A stretch of 64,000 nucleotides of DNA, taken from positions 610,001 through 674,000 of the forward strand of contig NZ_CP091800.1 in the NCBI RefSeq assembly GCF_022024235.1. Reading direction: 5' to 3'. The DNA comes from Segatella baroniae B14. Its GTDB lineage: Bacteria; Bacteroidota; Bacteroidia; Bacteroidales; Bacteroidaceae. A model generated the notes under the pieces. The model was not told the origin of the DNA. It was given only the letters and a program-made list of their open reading frames with translations, and made no database searches. Shown here piece by piece: positions 53,608-62,047 of this stretch; position 1 is the stretch's first letter, and each line of letters starts with the position of its first letter. The position numbers and the translations under genes are program-made.

Positions 53608-54066
53608 ATGAAAGGAAAAACGATGATGAAAAAGATGATGTTAACAATGGTAGCTCTCGCTACAATGACGATGGCAATGGCACAAAACGACTTCAACGGA
53701 GATAACAATAAGTCAGGCCGTAAACCGTTTACTGTAAAGCAGCATACGGAGATGATGGCTGAAGTGCTGAAACTCTCGGATGACCAGAAAGCACAACTTT
53801 TATCGCTGAATGAAGCGTATAAGGATGTAATCAGTAGACCCGGTAGAGGAGGCGGTCGTCCTAAAATGGATAATACATCCAACTCTGAGCAACAGCGTCC
53901 TGAAATGACGGAAGAGATGAAGGCTAAGATGAAGGAGATGAAAGAGAAACGTCAGGAGTATGATACGAAACTCAAGTCTATCCTTACCGAAAGTCAATAC
54001 AAGTCTTACCAGGAAATGCATCAGAAACGTGGTGGCAAAAAACACGATAAGCGTAACGATGCTTAA
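53608..54066 (+). CDS. DUF4890-type periplasmic protein (Spy/CpxP-like)
   Basis: 152 residues with a Met-rich signal peptide ending MAMA-QN. The mature protein is short, helical, very charged and rich in K, E, M and R (MMAEVLKLSDDQKAQLLSLN, MTEEMKAKMKEMKEKRQEYD). The LSDDQKAQL and LTESQYKSY repeats resemble the LTxxQ motifs of Spy/CpxP envelope stress proteins. A periplasmic chaperone or stress role is likely. A start at 53623 is also possible. It is followed at once by a terminator shared with the opposite GH28 gene. Confidence 0.8.
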   Translation: MKGKTMMKKMMLTMVALATMTMAMAQNDFNGDNNKSGRKPFTVKQHTEMMAEVLKLSDDQKAQLLSLNEAYKDVISRPGRGGGRPKMDNTSNSEQQRPEMTEEMKAKMKEMKEKRQEYDTKLKSILTESQYKSYQEMHQKRGGKKHDKRNDA

Positions 54067-54078
54067 TGATTCCTGTGG

Positions 54079-54117
54079 AAAAACAGCGCATCGGTTATCG
54101 CTCCGATGGCTGTTTTT
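54079..54117. terminator. bidirectional terminator between DUF4890 and GH28 genes
   Basis: AAAAACAGC with ATCGG pairs to CCGAT and GCTGTTTTT around a TTATCGCT loop. The GH28 stop codon (54095-54097) lies in the loop, so the enzyme's last codons form one arm. Confidence 0.8.
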
Positions 54118-55486
54118 CTCCATTAATATATACGTTATCTAATAAAATATTTCTGGTACCGATAATCATGTTGTGTTCAGGCATTGATACGTTATCAAAC
54201 CTGCAATTTTTCATGTAGATATTTTCCACTTGGGCTGTACCCTCATGGCCGTCGATATGAAGCGCATATTTACTGCCACTGCTTTTCACATTTTCGAAAT
54301 AGAAATCATGGAAATAAGGCATATAAGGACCAGTAGGAGTATACCAATATTTCTGTTCGATACCCAGTACAGCTAAGTCGCAGACACCTACTTCTACATT
54401 TCTGACATATAGATTTTTCACTTCACCGCCTCGTTCTGGATTCGATTTGATACGGATCACACGAGTCAGATTCGGACTGTCCATTTTACAGTTTTCCACC
54501 CAAACATTTTCGCATCCGCCGGTAATCTCGCTACCGATACCTACACCGGCATGTCCATCCTTCATTTCGCAGTTGCGAATAATGATATTCTTGCTGGGTA
54601 TATTCCATACTCTACCGTCTTCATCCTTACCACTCTTAATCGCAATACAATCGTCGCCTGTGTTGAATCGGCAGCGCTCTATCAGTACATTTTCGCACGA
54701 TTCCGGATCGCAGCCATCATTATTTCGGCCGTGACTATCGAGGTTGACATCGCGTACGATTACATTCTTGGAGAGTAGCGGATGGAGTATCCAGAATGGA
54801 GAACGATTAAAGGTAGGTCCTTCGATCAGTACATTTTCGCACTTATAGGTATTCACAAACTGAGGGCGCATACCCATCATTCCCTCGAACCGACGCTGTT
54901 CTATCGGGGTGCGGTTCACCTTATATTCTAAGAGCAGGTTTCGCTCACCGATTTTTCCTTTACTGTCCTTTTGAATATTACGACGTTCCTTCTTTTGCCA
55001 GTTGGTTTCGTCAGACTGTCCGTCCATAATACCTTTACCCGTGATAGCGATATTTTTTTCGCCATACGCATAAATCAGCGGTGAAATATTATAACAGTCG
55101 ATACCTTCTTCGCGGGTCAGTACGGTAGGGAAGATGCGGGGATCGGTCGAAAAGAGGAGGTGAGCCTTATCGCTCAAATGCAAATCCACATTCGATTTCA
55201 GTCTAATCGGGCCTGTTTTCCACGTGCCGTCAGGGATAATGACATGACCACCCCCTTGTTGAGAACAGGTATTAATCGCTTCGTTAATTGCTGCGGTATA
55301 CAGACTATCTGTACCGTTATAATAATCGAGCATCTGATATTCCCGATTCGGAAATTTTGGTTCATGGATAGCGCGAAGCACTTTCTTCATCTGCTTAAAA
55401 GGATTTTTAAGCTGACTTTTGGCTGATAGTTGCAGCGTAGTTAATGCTAATGCTAACACGAGTATTGTCGTAATCTTTCTTTTCAT
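54095..55486 (-). CDS. GH28 polygalacturonase-family enzyme
   Basis: 463 residues with a signal peptide ending LSA-KS. A right-handed beta-helix carries the GH28 catalytic set: D257 in NNDGCD, D278-D279 in TGDDCIAIKSG, H312 in GHAGVGIGSE and R345-I-K347. The helix repeats are visible (CENVLIERCRFNTG, SKNIIIRNCEMKDG). It cleaves alpha-1,4-linked galacturonans of pectin, probably exo-acting, although the mode cannot be determined. It is a single-gene unit away from the two Sus loci. A -7-like TAGATTTG occurs on the minus strand at 55520-55527. Confidence 0.93.
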   Translation of the reverse strand: MKRKITTILVLALALTTLQLSAKSQLKNPFKQMKKVLRAIHEPKFPNREYQMLDYYNGTDSLYTAAINEAINTCSQQGGGHVIIPDGTWKTGPIRLKSNVDLHLSDKAHLLFSTDPRIFPTVLTREEGIDCYNISPLIYAYGEKNIAITGKGIMDGQSDETNWQKKERRNIQKDSKGKIGERNLLLEYKVNRTPIEQRRFEGMMGMRPQFVNTYKCENVLIEGPTFNRSPFWILHPLLSKNVIVRDVNLDSHGRNNDGCDPESCENVLIERCRFNTGDDCIAIKSGKDEDGRVWNIPSKNIIIRNCEMKDGHAGVGIGSEITGGCENVWVENCKMDSPNLTRVIRIKSNPERGGEVKNLYVRNVEVGVCDLAVLGIEQKYWYTPTGPYMPYFHDFYFENVKSSGSKYALHIDGHEGTAQVENIYMKNCRFDNVSMPEHNMIIGTRNILLDNVYINGEKQPSER

Positions 55487-55618
55487 AACTTATAGACGAT
55501 TCTCTTGCGGTTTTGTCCTCAAATCTATTGGATATTGGTCGAATGATGAATGTTTTTGTTTGCTTTGTGTATTTATATATTTAATTATTTATATTACACC
55601 CTGTTTTCGCCAAGGATG

Positions 55619-56266
55619 CCAAGATACTTGTTCCAGTACAGCTATGTCGAATAAATAAGTTACAGAGTAGTTGATGTAAAATATCACGCAAAGAACGCAA
55701 AGCCGCCAAGTTTTTTTAGTGCGCGAAGAGTTTAAGAGTATCAAATCTCACGCCAAGTACGCAAAGACGCAAAGTTATTTTAGAGCGCGAAGAGTTTAAG
55801 AGTATCAAATCTCACGCCAAGTACGCAAAGGCGCAAAGTTTTTTAGGATGCAAAGAGTTTAAGAGTATCAAATATCACGCAAAGAACGCAAAGCCGCCAA
55901 GTTTTTTTAGAGCGCGAAGAGTTTAAGAGTATCAAATATCACGCAAAGAACGCAAAGACGCCAAGTTTTTTTTAGGATGCAAAGAATTTAGGAATCTTTT
56001 TTTGTAGAGGCTTCATACTCTTTAATATCTTTGCGTCTTAGCGTACTTTGCGAGAATTTTTTTGTCCAAGATACTTTTTCGGCATAGTTGCGTCGAATAA
56101 ATAAGTTACAGAGCTGTAGATGTACTAAATCTCACGCAAAGAACGCAAAGACGCCAAGTTTTTTAGGATGCAAAGAATTTAAGAATCTTTTTTTGTAGAG
56201 GCTTCATATTCTTTAATATCTTTGCGTCTTAGCGCTCTTTGCGAGAAATTCTTTTTCAATGAGGAT
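55619..56266 (+). repeat. dispersed repeat family, cluster C (several partial units)
   Basis: A run of half-units, each CTCACGC(A/C)AAG(A/T)ACGCAAAG followed by a CC/CAAGTTTTTTAG arm and GAGTTTAAGA, and a right arm TCTTTGCGTCTTAGCGTACT near 56027 and again near 56218. The leader CCAAGATACTTGTTCCAGTA begins at 55619. Orientation is opposite to clusters A and B. Confidence 0.85.
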
Positions 56267-56275
56267 GAGTATTGA

Positions 56276-56521
56276 TCATTTAATTACGCGCTGCTGTTCT
56301 TTTGATTTCAGTACACGGGGCATAACAACCTTGTTGTTTTCTCCTGTTACAAGTTCTGGCAATATGGGCATTTTATAGCCGTATTTCTCTCCGAGATGCT
56401 CATAGTCTGCCGTTGCCCAGAAGATATTGGCTCCTGTGGTATGGTCACGCAATAATGCCTCCAACACTTCTGCGCCAAGTGTCAGGATGTCATTCTCGTT
56501 TATGTTAGGTTCAAAGTTCAC
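56276..56521 (-). pseudogene. N-terminal fragment of an N6-adenine methylase (restriction-modification type)
   Basis: 81 residues (LTLGAEVLEALLRDHTTGAN, IFWATADYEHLGEKYGYKMP, VVMPRVLKSKEQQRVIK, stop). The LTLGxEVLEALLxDHTTGxNIFWAT start is that of large type-II-like DNA methylases whose next segment carries the AdoMet motif. That remainder is gone, and the frame ends right at the boundary of repeat cluster C. It follows the HTH gene by 12 bases, so the three genes once formed one operon. Confidence 0.65.
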
Positions 56522-56533
56522 GTTACAAATTGT

Positions 56534-56842
56534 TTATACTATGGCAGCGGCACGAAAACAGTCCACGCCAAGCTTATCTTCTATTTCCGCAACTGATTTG
56601 AAAGAGAAGTTTACCTTCCCCGATAAAATCTTGCTTACATATTGTGGGCTGACCGCCAGACGCACAGCCACGTCGTTACGTGACAGACCGTTGTCCTGCA
56701 TATAGTCAATGATGGCCAGAGCGACACTACGAGAGCGTTTAAGCCACGCTTCGTTCTCTCTCCTCCATTGAGCATCAGCCTCAAACGTGGATTGCTCGCC
56801 CGACTGGTGAGCCTCCAAAAATTGTACTGCTCTTGACTTCAT
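56534..56842 (-). CDS. XRE-family HTH protein (antitoxin-like)
   Basis: 102 residues. An N-terminal extension of about 45 residues (MKSRAVQFLEAHQSGEQSTF) leads into an XRE helix-turn-helix (LSRNDVAVRLAVSPQYVSKI, LSGKVNFSFKSVAEIEDKLG). It overlaps the upstream gene by ATGA. The order, a small protein gene first and an HTH gene second, is that of HigBA-type toxin-antitoxin pairs, and the HTH would bind the promoter at about 57400. Regulation of the former methylase is an alternative. Confidence 0.75.
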   Translation of the reverse strand: MKSRAVQFLEAHQSGEQSTFEADAQWRRENEAWLKRSRSVALAIIDYMQDNGLSRNDVAVRLAVSPQYVSKILSGKVNFSFKSVAEIEDKLGVDCFRAAAIV

Positions 56843-57396
56843 AATTCGTCCTCCTCGGTTAATGATATAAAACTATCTGAATCAAAAACACCGTTGTCCA
56901 CAAGGAACTGTCGGCAGGCATTGAGCCTGTCAAGCTGTTCCTGGGTATGGGGGCGTTCCTGCATCGTTCTTGTCAATTTGATGGCACCACCTGTTATAAC
57001 GAAGACATTTTTCTCCAGACGGATTGCATAGATACGCAGCCAACTGGCATGTCCCATTCTGTCCCAGTTACGTGCTTTCTCCCTCGTCAGTTCCCTGATG
57101 GTCATATCGGTTTGGCCAAGTGGTTTGAACAACTCATCAAGATTCTCTGTGTAGGGTATGTTAAGAATAAGCCTCTCCAATTGCTCTGCATCATCCATCG
57201 TATCATCGATGGCATCAGAGATACGTTCGATGTGAAAATATGATTTCAAATCTTCAAGGTTATCCATGAAGAAGTCCATAAGGTAGCCGAAGTCATTCCA
57301 CGAATCGAACAACAACGCTAATTCATTCTTGGGCTTGCTCATGTCACGTACAGCCCAAAGGTGGTCTTTCCCTTCAAGGATTCTTTCAAATACCAT
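56839..57396 (-). CDS. putative toxin-like partner of the HTH protein
   Basis: 185 residues, soluble and acidic in the N-terminal half. The C-terminal half contains RIYAIRLEKNVFVITGGAIK LTRTM-type sequence, which recalls the last strands of RelE/HigB-fold toxins (strand, basic residue, strand, GxxKK). The N-terminal extension (NELALLFDSWNDFGYLMDFF) is not part of that fold. No family name can be given with certainty. It is the first gene of the unit, overlapping the HTH gene. It could instead be a partner of the methylase. Confidence 0.6.
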   Translation of the reverse strand: MVFERILEGKDHLWAVRDMSKPKNELALLFDSWNDFGYLMDFFMDNLEDLKSYFHIERISDAIDDTMDDAEQLERLILNIPYTENLDELFKPLGQTDMTIRELTREKARNWDRMGHASWLRIYAIRLEKNVFVITGGAIKLTRTMQERPHTQEQLDRLNACRQFLVDNGVFDSDSFISLTEEDEL

Positions 57397-57873
57397 ATAT
57401 CGCTATCGCTTTACTGCTGTAAAAGTACGATTTTATTCTCAATTACGCAACTTTTAAGTTGCAAATTTTAATTAAATGCCTTGTTTTTACACAGATTTAA
57501 CTTTTCAATGGGATTTTGCTATCCCTAATAGGCAAAATTACATTAGTAGAAGCCCATAATTGACGAAAGACCAAGTTACTTTTATCTCTTACAACGAGAA
57601 AAAAGATGCTATCTTGGCTCAAACTGGGAACAACTTGCCCTACGAAATATAAAATACCTACTTATAATCAACACTTTAGGCTATAGTCGATTCATGCAAG
57701 GTCGATGAACAACCCCTTTGAACACGTTTTCAAGCCCATCTTTCTTCTTTCCCTTTCTTCAATCATGGAACTTACCCCATGAAGGACGAAAGTAGGGAAG
57801 AAAAAATAGTGTGCCATCACTCAACATTTTGAGGTTACGGAACATGAACAATCGGCGAAAAGTTGCTTCGCCA
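57397..57873. other. intergenic, no gene seen
   Basis: AT-rich, with stops in all frames. An imperfect inverted repeat (TTTCTTCTTTCCCT...AGGGAAGAAAAA, 57740-57808) may terminate the operon at 57874-59222. Nothing else could be assigned. Confidence 0.5.
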
Positions 57874-58302
57874 TCATATTGCAATGACATCGCCATTATT
57901 GAAACTCACCTCCTGTGTCTGGTAGGGAAAGGGGGCTACTGGCGTTTGTGGACGCTTGCGTTTCATCGTTCCAGGTTTTAGGGTCAGTGGAAATGACATC
58001 CCACGCTGTTTAAATATTCCTGTGATGGAGTCAACTTTATTTATACCTTCGTAGCTGGCATTGATTGAGGAAACGGAAACTTTGATACCTGTCTCTGTGC
58101 GCTCCAATTTAGCAGGAACGCCCTTGATGCCTTGGTCTGGTGAGTCTAATGTACAGTTTTCATCGTTTAGATGGAACACGAGTGTTAGTTTCTGGCCAAA
58201 TACATTCAGCTGTCCTGACCATTCACCTTTTGCATCGCCACTTTGTGCTTTGGTAGCGATAGTGGTGATACAAAGTATAAATAATAAAAACAGTTTTTTC
58301 AT
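57874..58302 (-). pseudogene. N-terminal domain of a serine-aminopeptidase-type alpha/beta hydrolase, truncated
   Basis: 142 residues with a signal peptide (TKA-QS). The beta-rich domain GEWSGQLNVFGQKLTLVFHL, TLDSPDQGIKGVPA, FPLTLKPG and RPQTPVAPFPYQTQEVSFNN is the usual N-terminal domain of secreted hydrolases of about 440-470 residues. The frame stops at NNGDVIAI just where the hydrolase core should begin. Pieces of a matching core occur at 43421 and 61094. The domain alone might be stable, but catalysis is lost. It is the last gene of the membrane protein/regulator operon. Confidence 0.7.
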
Positions 58303-58583
58303 AATTTCAGATAACTCTTTAACGATTCAACATACTCCTCAAAAGCTTTCAGACCAGCTGGAGTGATGCGGCAGAGGGTACATGGCTTCTTGCCTTTGAA
58401 AGTCTTCTCCACCTCAATGTATCCCGCTGCCGAGAGCTTGTCTATCTGCACACTCAGATTGCCCGCTGTAGCTCCCGTCTGTTCTTTGATGTAGGGAAAC
58501 TCAGCTTCTTCGGCACTGATAAGCAGCGACATCACAGCCAGTCGCAGTTCGGAGTGGAGTAGTGGGTCTAATGGTTTGAACAT
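58299..58583 (-). CDS. winged-helix transcriptional regulator (HTH_34/PadR-like)
   Basis: 94 residues. A compact winged helix (LHSELRLAVMSLLISAEEAE, FPYIKEQTGATAGNLSVQID, KLSAAGYIEVEKTFKGKKPC) matches the DNA-binding wing-only family often paired with small membrane proteins. It overlaps the hydrolase remnant by ATGA and follows the membrane protein gene by 12 bases, so all three share one transcript. Probably an autoregulator. Confidence 0.85.
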   Translation of the reverse strand: MFKPLDPLLHSELRLAVMSLLISAEEAEFPYIKEQTGATAGNLSVQIDKLSAAGYIEVEKTFKGKKPCTLCRITPAGLKAFEEYVESLKSYLKL

Positions 58584-58595
58584 GATAGTTCCTCC

Positions 58596-59222
58596 TTATT
58601 TTTGATTTTGCAAGAGAATTGCCAATCCAGGTACAATCAATCCAATAATTGCCACGACAGCCATCACATAGAGTTGTGCATGACTTGGGAAGTGCAAAGC
58701 TCCGAAGAATCCGCCGATGCCCGCTACAAGACCGCACACCTGAATGACGCGGTTTCGGATGACGAGACCCGTGATGGTTGTGCCCATTCCAAAACAGAGC
58801 GAGATAATGCTTGTGATGCAGCCGAAGATATACACCTTGGGCATAATTAGTTCCATCGGTAGCATTCCGCTACCGATAAAACCGAATATCATGCCTACGC
58901 CACAGCAAAACACACCAAATGTTGCCCATACATGTCCGATGGTCTTCCCTACAAAGGTTGTCGGTACGCGCTCTCTTCGCTTGTCAATGAGCCAGTTGCC
59001 TGCATATCCTACCAGCCACAATACAGCCCATAGCATATTCCATACTGGTCCACCATGATTATTCCACAGGTAAGCGATAATTAACGAGAATAAGACAACG
59101 CAAATTCCCCACCAAATGAGTGGTATTGCAGAGTTCTTGTTGATAGTACGCTGGCTTCGCTCAATAGATTCCCTAATGATCTCCAGACTGCGCTCGGCAG
59201 TCATATTATACTTTTCTTCCAT
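58596..59222 (-). CDS. multi-pass membrane protein of unknown function
   Basis: 208 residues. A soluble N-terminus (MTAERSLEIIRESIERSQRT) precedes about six membrane helices (PLIWWGICVVLFSLIIAYLW, WATFGVFCCGVGMIFGFIGS, LYVMAVVAIIGLIVPGLAIL). The layout is that of small membrane proteins co-encoded with a winged-helix regulator in Bacteroidetes. The substrate or role is not known. It is the first gene of the operon. Confidence 0.8.
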   Translation of the reverse strand: MEEKYNMTAERSLEIIRESIERSQRTINKNSAIPLIWWGICVVLFSLIIAYLWNNHGGPVWNMLWAVLWLVGYAGNWLIDKRRERVPTTFVGKTIGHVWATFGVFCCGVGMIFGFIGSGMLPMELIMPKVYIFGCITSIISLCFGMGTTITGLVIRNRVIQVCGLVAGIGGFFGALHFPSHAQLYVMAVVAIIGLIVPGLAILLQNQK

Positions 59223-59331
59223 TGTTTTTTCATTTTTTTAATGATGTTCTACTTTTGGTTTACTACTCTCTGGCCTTATCCGTGCTCCTGCAGAAAGCAC
59301 ATCAAAGTCCAATCGTGTCCGGTTCACGGTG

Positions 59332-59361
59332 CAAATATAGAGAAGTTTATAATATAAACAA
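59332..59361 (-). promoter_or_regulatory. promoter of the membrane protein/regulator operon
   Basis: Minus strand: TATATTTG (59332-59339), exact TAnnTTTG, with TTG (59359-59361) 19 bases upstream. Leader of about 105 bases to the ATG at 59222. Confidence 0.65.
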
Positions 59362-59491
59362 GATTATATCGTAAATATTTTGCTTTAGAAGCTGATATTT
59401 AATATTTATTAAGAGATAGTGTAGATGTAATAGGGTGATTTTGATATATTCGAATTCTTTCTATAGTGAAAGAGATTGCGGGATATGTTTG

Positions 59492-59815
59492 TCCAAGATA
59501 CTTTTTCGAGCATAGCTATGTCGAATAAATAAGTTACAGAGTTGTAGATGTACTAAATATCACGCCAAGAACGCAAAGACGCAAAGTTTTTTTAGTGCGC
59601 GAAGAGTTTAAGAATATCAAATCTCACGCAAAGAACGCAAAGACGCCAAGTTTTTTAGGATGCAAAGAGTTTAAGAGTACTAAATCTCACGCAAAGAACG
59701 CAAAGACGCCAAGTTTTTTAGGATGCAAAGAGTTTAAGAATCTAATTTTTTATATTCTTCATATTCTTTAATATCTTTGCGTCTTAGCGCTCTTTGCGAG
59801 AATTTTTTTCAACGA
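59492..59815 (+). repeat. dispersed repeat family, cluster D
   Basis: The leader CCAAGATACTTTTTCGAGCA (59492) is followed by three left arms (CACGC(C/A)AAGAACGCAAAGACG at about 59560, 59628 and 59690) and one right arm (TCTTTGCGTCTTAGCGCTCT at 59774). Same orientation as cluster C. Confidence 0.85.
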
Positions 59816-59903
59816 GAATCTTTTATGATATTATATATAAGATACGCGAAGCACATTAATAATTTAATCGCTAAATTAAACTAAAACTTTATAGAAGTGT
59901 GAG

Positions 59904-59931
59904 TTGTTCAGATGGAAAATGATTATTTTTG
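59904..59931 (+). promoter_or_regulatory. promoter of yqeY
   Basis: TTG (59904-59906), 17 bases, then TATTTTTG (59924-59931), exact TAnnTTTG. The YqeY ATG is 40 bases on. Confidence 0.6.
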
Positions 59932-59970
59932 CAGTATAAACACGTATTGATTGATAATAATAACGATATT

Positions 59971-60420
59971 ATGGCATTATTTGATCAGATTAACGAGGAC
60001 ATTAAGTCTGCGATGAAGGCTCGCGACAAGGTGCGTCTGGAGACGCTCCGCAACATTAAGAAAGTGTTCCTTGAGGCAAAGACGGCTCCTGGAGCTAACG
60101 ACACATTGGCTGATGCTGATGCATTGAAGATTATCTCAAAACTGGCTAAGCAGGGCAAAGAGACAGCAGCAACCTACACTCAGGCAGGACGTCAGGACTT
60201 GGCTGATGCTGAATTGGCACAGGTAGAGGTATTGGAGAGTTATCTGCCGAAACAACTTTCCCAAGAGGAGATAGAGGCAGAGGTGAAGAAGATTATTGCT
60301 GAAGTGGGAGCCACAAGTATGAAGGAGATGGGAAAGGTAATGGGCACAGCCAGCAAGCAGTTGGCAGGAAAGGCTGATGGCCGAGTCATCTCTGAGATTG
60401 TGAAGAAACTCTTGGCATAA
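59971..60420 (+). CDS. yqeY: GatB/YqeY-domain protein
   Basis: 149 residues from the ATG at 59971 (MALFDQINEDIKSAMKARDK); upstream in-frame codons lie within the promoter leader. The protein is all-helical and matches the YqeY family along its length (RLETLRNIKKVFLEAKTAPG, EVLESYLPKQLSQEEIEAEV, MGKVMGTASKQLAGKADGRV). The domain is shared with the tail of GatB, where it contacts tRNA; the stand-alone protein is conserved but its role is not settled. It is a single-gene unit with its own terminator at 60549 and is among the few housekeeping-type genes in this window. Confidence 0.92.
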   Translation: MALFDQINEDIKSAMKARDKVRLETLRNIKKVFLEAKTAPGANDTLADADALKIISKLAKQGKETAATYTQAGRQDLADAELAQVEVLESYLPKQLSQEEIEAEVKKIIAEVGATSMKEMGKVMGTASKQLAGKADGRVISEIVKKLLA

Positions 60421-60548
60421 ACTTTAATTCTATGTCAAAATTAGTGGCACAATATTGGCACAATGTGCTGTAACTCGCTGTGAATCAGTACATCCTTTAA
60501 ACTTCAACGAGGATGAGTATTAGAGCCTCGTATTAGGCTTAGACCATC

Positions 60549-60596
60549 TAAACACCAGCGTGATAAACAATAATTGTTTGTCTCGCTGGTGTTTTT
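60549..60596 (+). terminator. rho-independent terminator after yqeY
   Basis: AAACACCAGCG pairs with CGCTGGTGTTT, with an inner AAACAA/TTGTTT extension, followed by TTATTT. It is a strong hairpin about 130 bases after the yqeY stop. Confidence 0.8.
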
Positions 60597-60696
60597 ATTT
60601 GGGTATGTTGAAACCAACCTTTGCTAATATTTGCACAAGTTAGTTAGGTGTGTATTGACAAAAAATGCGTATTTACGCAAAAAAAGTAAGTGAATT

Positions 60697-60870
60697 TTAG
60701 TGCGCGAAGAGTTTAAGAATATCAAATATCACGCAAAGAACGCAAAGACGCCAAGTTTTTTTAGTGCGCGAAGAATTTAAGAATATCTCTTTTTTAGAGG
60801 CTTCATACTCTTTATTATCTTTGCGTCTTAGCGCTCTTTGCGAGAAATTCTTTTTCAATGAGGATGAGTA
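60697..60870 (+). repeat. dispersed repeat family, cluster E (single unit)
   Basis: One left arm (CACGCAAAGAACGCAAAGAC) and one right arm (TCTTTGCGTCTTAGCGCTCT) about 80 bases apart, followed by the tail CAATGAGGATGAGTATT, which also follows cluster C at 56257. Confidence 0.85.
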
Positions 60871-61093
60871 TTAAAGGATAGTTTTTTATCTAATCAATTA
60901 AATATCAGCGAGATAAGCAAATGTTATGTCCGTTATTGCTTGTCACGAAGTCTTTCTCCTGTAAGGTAGAAAGACTTCTTTGCACGGCACTGGCAGAGTT
61001 GAGATGATATTTTCTGATAAACTGTCAATATTCCAATTATACAAATCTGCGTTACGCATTTTTGTATAATCAGCAATAATAATAAGGATTATG

Positions 61094-61230
61094 CTAATCG
61101 TTCGGAATATCCGATTGGTCCAATAGTGTTTCCTCGAAAGATATCACTCCTCCAGCCAGACTTACAACGAAGTCCACTTTGCCTTCTGCTGCCAGTATGA
61201 GTCCGATGGTGCCGCCCTCGCTATCCTTGC
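61094..61230 (-). pseudogene. nucleophile-elbow shard of a serine-aminopeptidase-type hydrolase
   Basis: The minus frame reads KDSEGGTIGLILAAEGKVDF, then VVSLAGGVISFEETLLDQSD and ends IPND, stop (61094-61096). (G/D)xSEGG is the nucleophile elbow that follows the LRYDDRGFGES segment in these enzymes. The elbow Gly-His is already degraded to KD. It is the third piece of what looks like one gene family, with 57874 and 43421. Confidence 0.75.
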
Positions 61231-61319
61231 AACAACTTTCCCTATGTGATCATTTAATTTTCAAAACAAGTCGGGAAATGTCGCTTTTGATGCTCGAAAT
61301 GCACTTTAAACTATAAAAG

Positions 61320-61351
61320 TTTGGATAATTGGAAATATATTTTTACCTTTG
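61320..61351 (+). promoter_or_regulatory. promoter upstream of the Abi_2-type minigene
   Basis: TTTG (61320-61323), 20 bases, then TACCTTTG (61344-61351), an exact TAnnTTTG. This is the best-matching promoter in the window. Transcription would start just before the hairpin at 61360. Confidence 0.7.
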
Positions 61352-61359
61352 CAACAACA

Positions 61360-61400
61360 GTTCCCGCCACGCCTCTTAACAATGCGTACCACGGCGGGAC
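61360..61400 (+). ncRNA. hairpin at the 5' end of the Abi_2-type transcript
   Basis: CCCGCC (61363-61368) pairs with GGCGGG (61393-61398), and the inner ACGC (61369-61372) pairs with GCGT (61384-61387), with an ACCAC bulge on the 3' side. The GC-rich hairpin contrasts with the AT-rich flanks and begins within about ten bases of the predicted start site. It may be a small RNA or a leader element. Confidence 0.5.
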
Positions 61401-61418
61401 TTCGTCATTTTAATAGTT

Positions 61419-61619
61419 ATGAGATACAGCAAACAGCCCACAGACATACCAGACCAGTTGGCTTTGCTGAAGCAGCGTGGGATGATTGTCAATAACGAGA
61501 ATGCCGCTCTTAGACAATTCAAAGAGAAGTTGTTGAGACTTATCGATGCTTATCCAAGTGTAAGTCTAAAGCAGATGGGCTTTCCAAGAGACTGGAGACA
61601 GCAACCACTTTGGCTGTGA
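61419..61619 (+). pseudogene. Abi_2 (AbiD/AbiF-type) gene reduced to a 66-codon in-frame minigene
   Basis: Residues 1-30 (RYSKQPTDIPDQLALLKQRG, MIVNNENAA) match the start of Abi_2-family abortive-infection proteins. Residues 36-66 (LLRLIDAYPSVSLKQMGFPR, DWRQQPLW) match their very end. The roughly 230 residues between, including the HEPN-like catalytic Arg-x4-His region, are deleted in frame. The promoter and leader hairpin are intact, so the stub may still be expressed. A genuine small protein cannot be ruled out. Confidence 0.65.
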
Positions 61620-61639
61620 TAATGGTATTATATTCTAGA

Positions 61640-61912
61640 TACATACGGATCTATTTTTTATAGGCTTCATATTCTTAATGACTTTGCGTCTTAGCGCTCT
61701 TTGTGAGAAATTCTTTTTGTCCAAGATATTTTTCCAGCATAGCTATGTCGAATAAATAAGTTACAGAGTAGTTGATGTAAAATCTCACGCAAAGAACGCA
61801 AAGACGCCAAGTTTTTTAGGATGCAAAGAGTTTAAGAAGCTAATTTTTTATAGGCTTCATACTCTTTAATATCTTTGCGTCTTAGCGCTCTTTGTGAGAT
61901 TTTTTTTAGCAT
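61640..61912 (+). repeat. dispersed repeat family, cluster F
   Basis: A right arm (TTTGCGTCTTAGCGCTCTTT, 61683), then the leader CCAAGATATTTTTCCAGCAT (61721), a left arm at about 61785 and a right arm at about 61875. About one and a half units. Confidence 0.85.
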
Positions 61913-62047
61913 GAGATTTTCCACACTGGTATTTTGTTAAATCATTTGACAAAAAACAGGGTCGCGAAAAATCGTCATCTAGCTCAAAATATTCAACTTT
62001 TGGTCAGCTCATTTGGTATCTGTCGACAGTAGTTTATGCCCGCCTCC

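Noticed and set aside
60421..60548. Possible tRNA or tmRNA between yqeY and its terminator
   Set aside because: No cloverleaf, CCA end or tag-peptide-like frame could be found.
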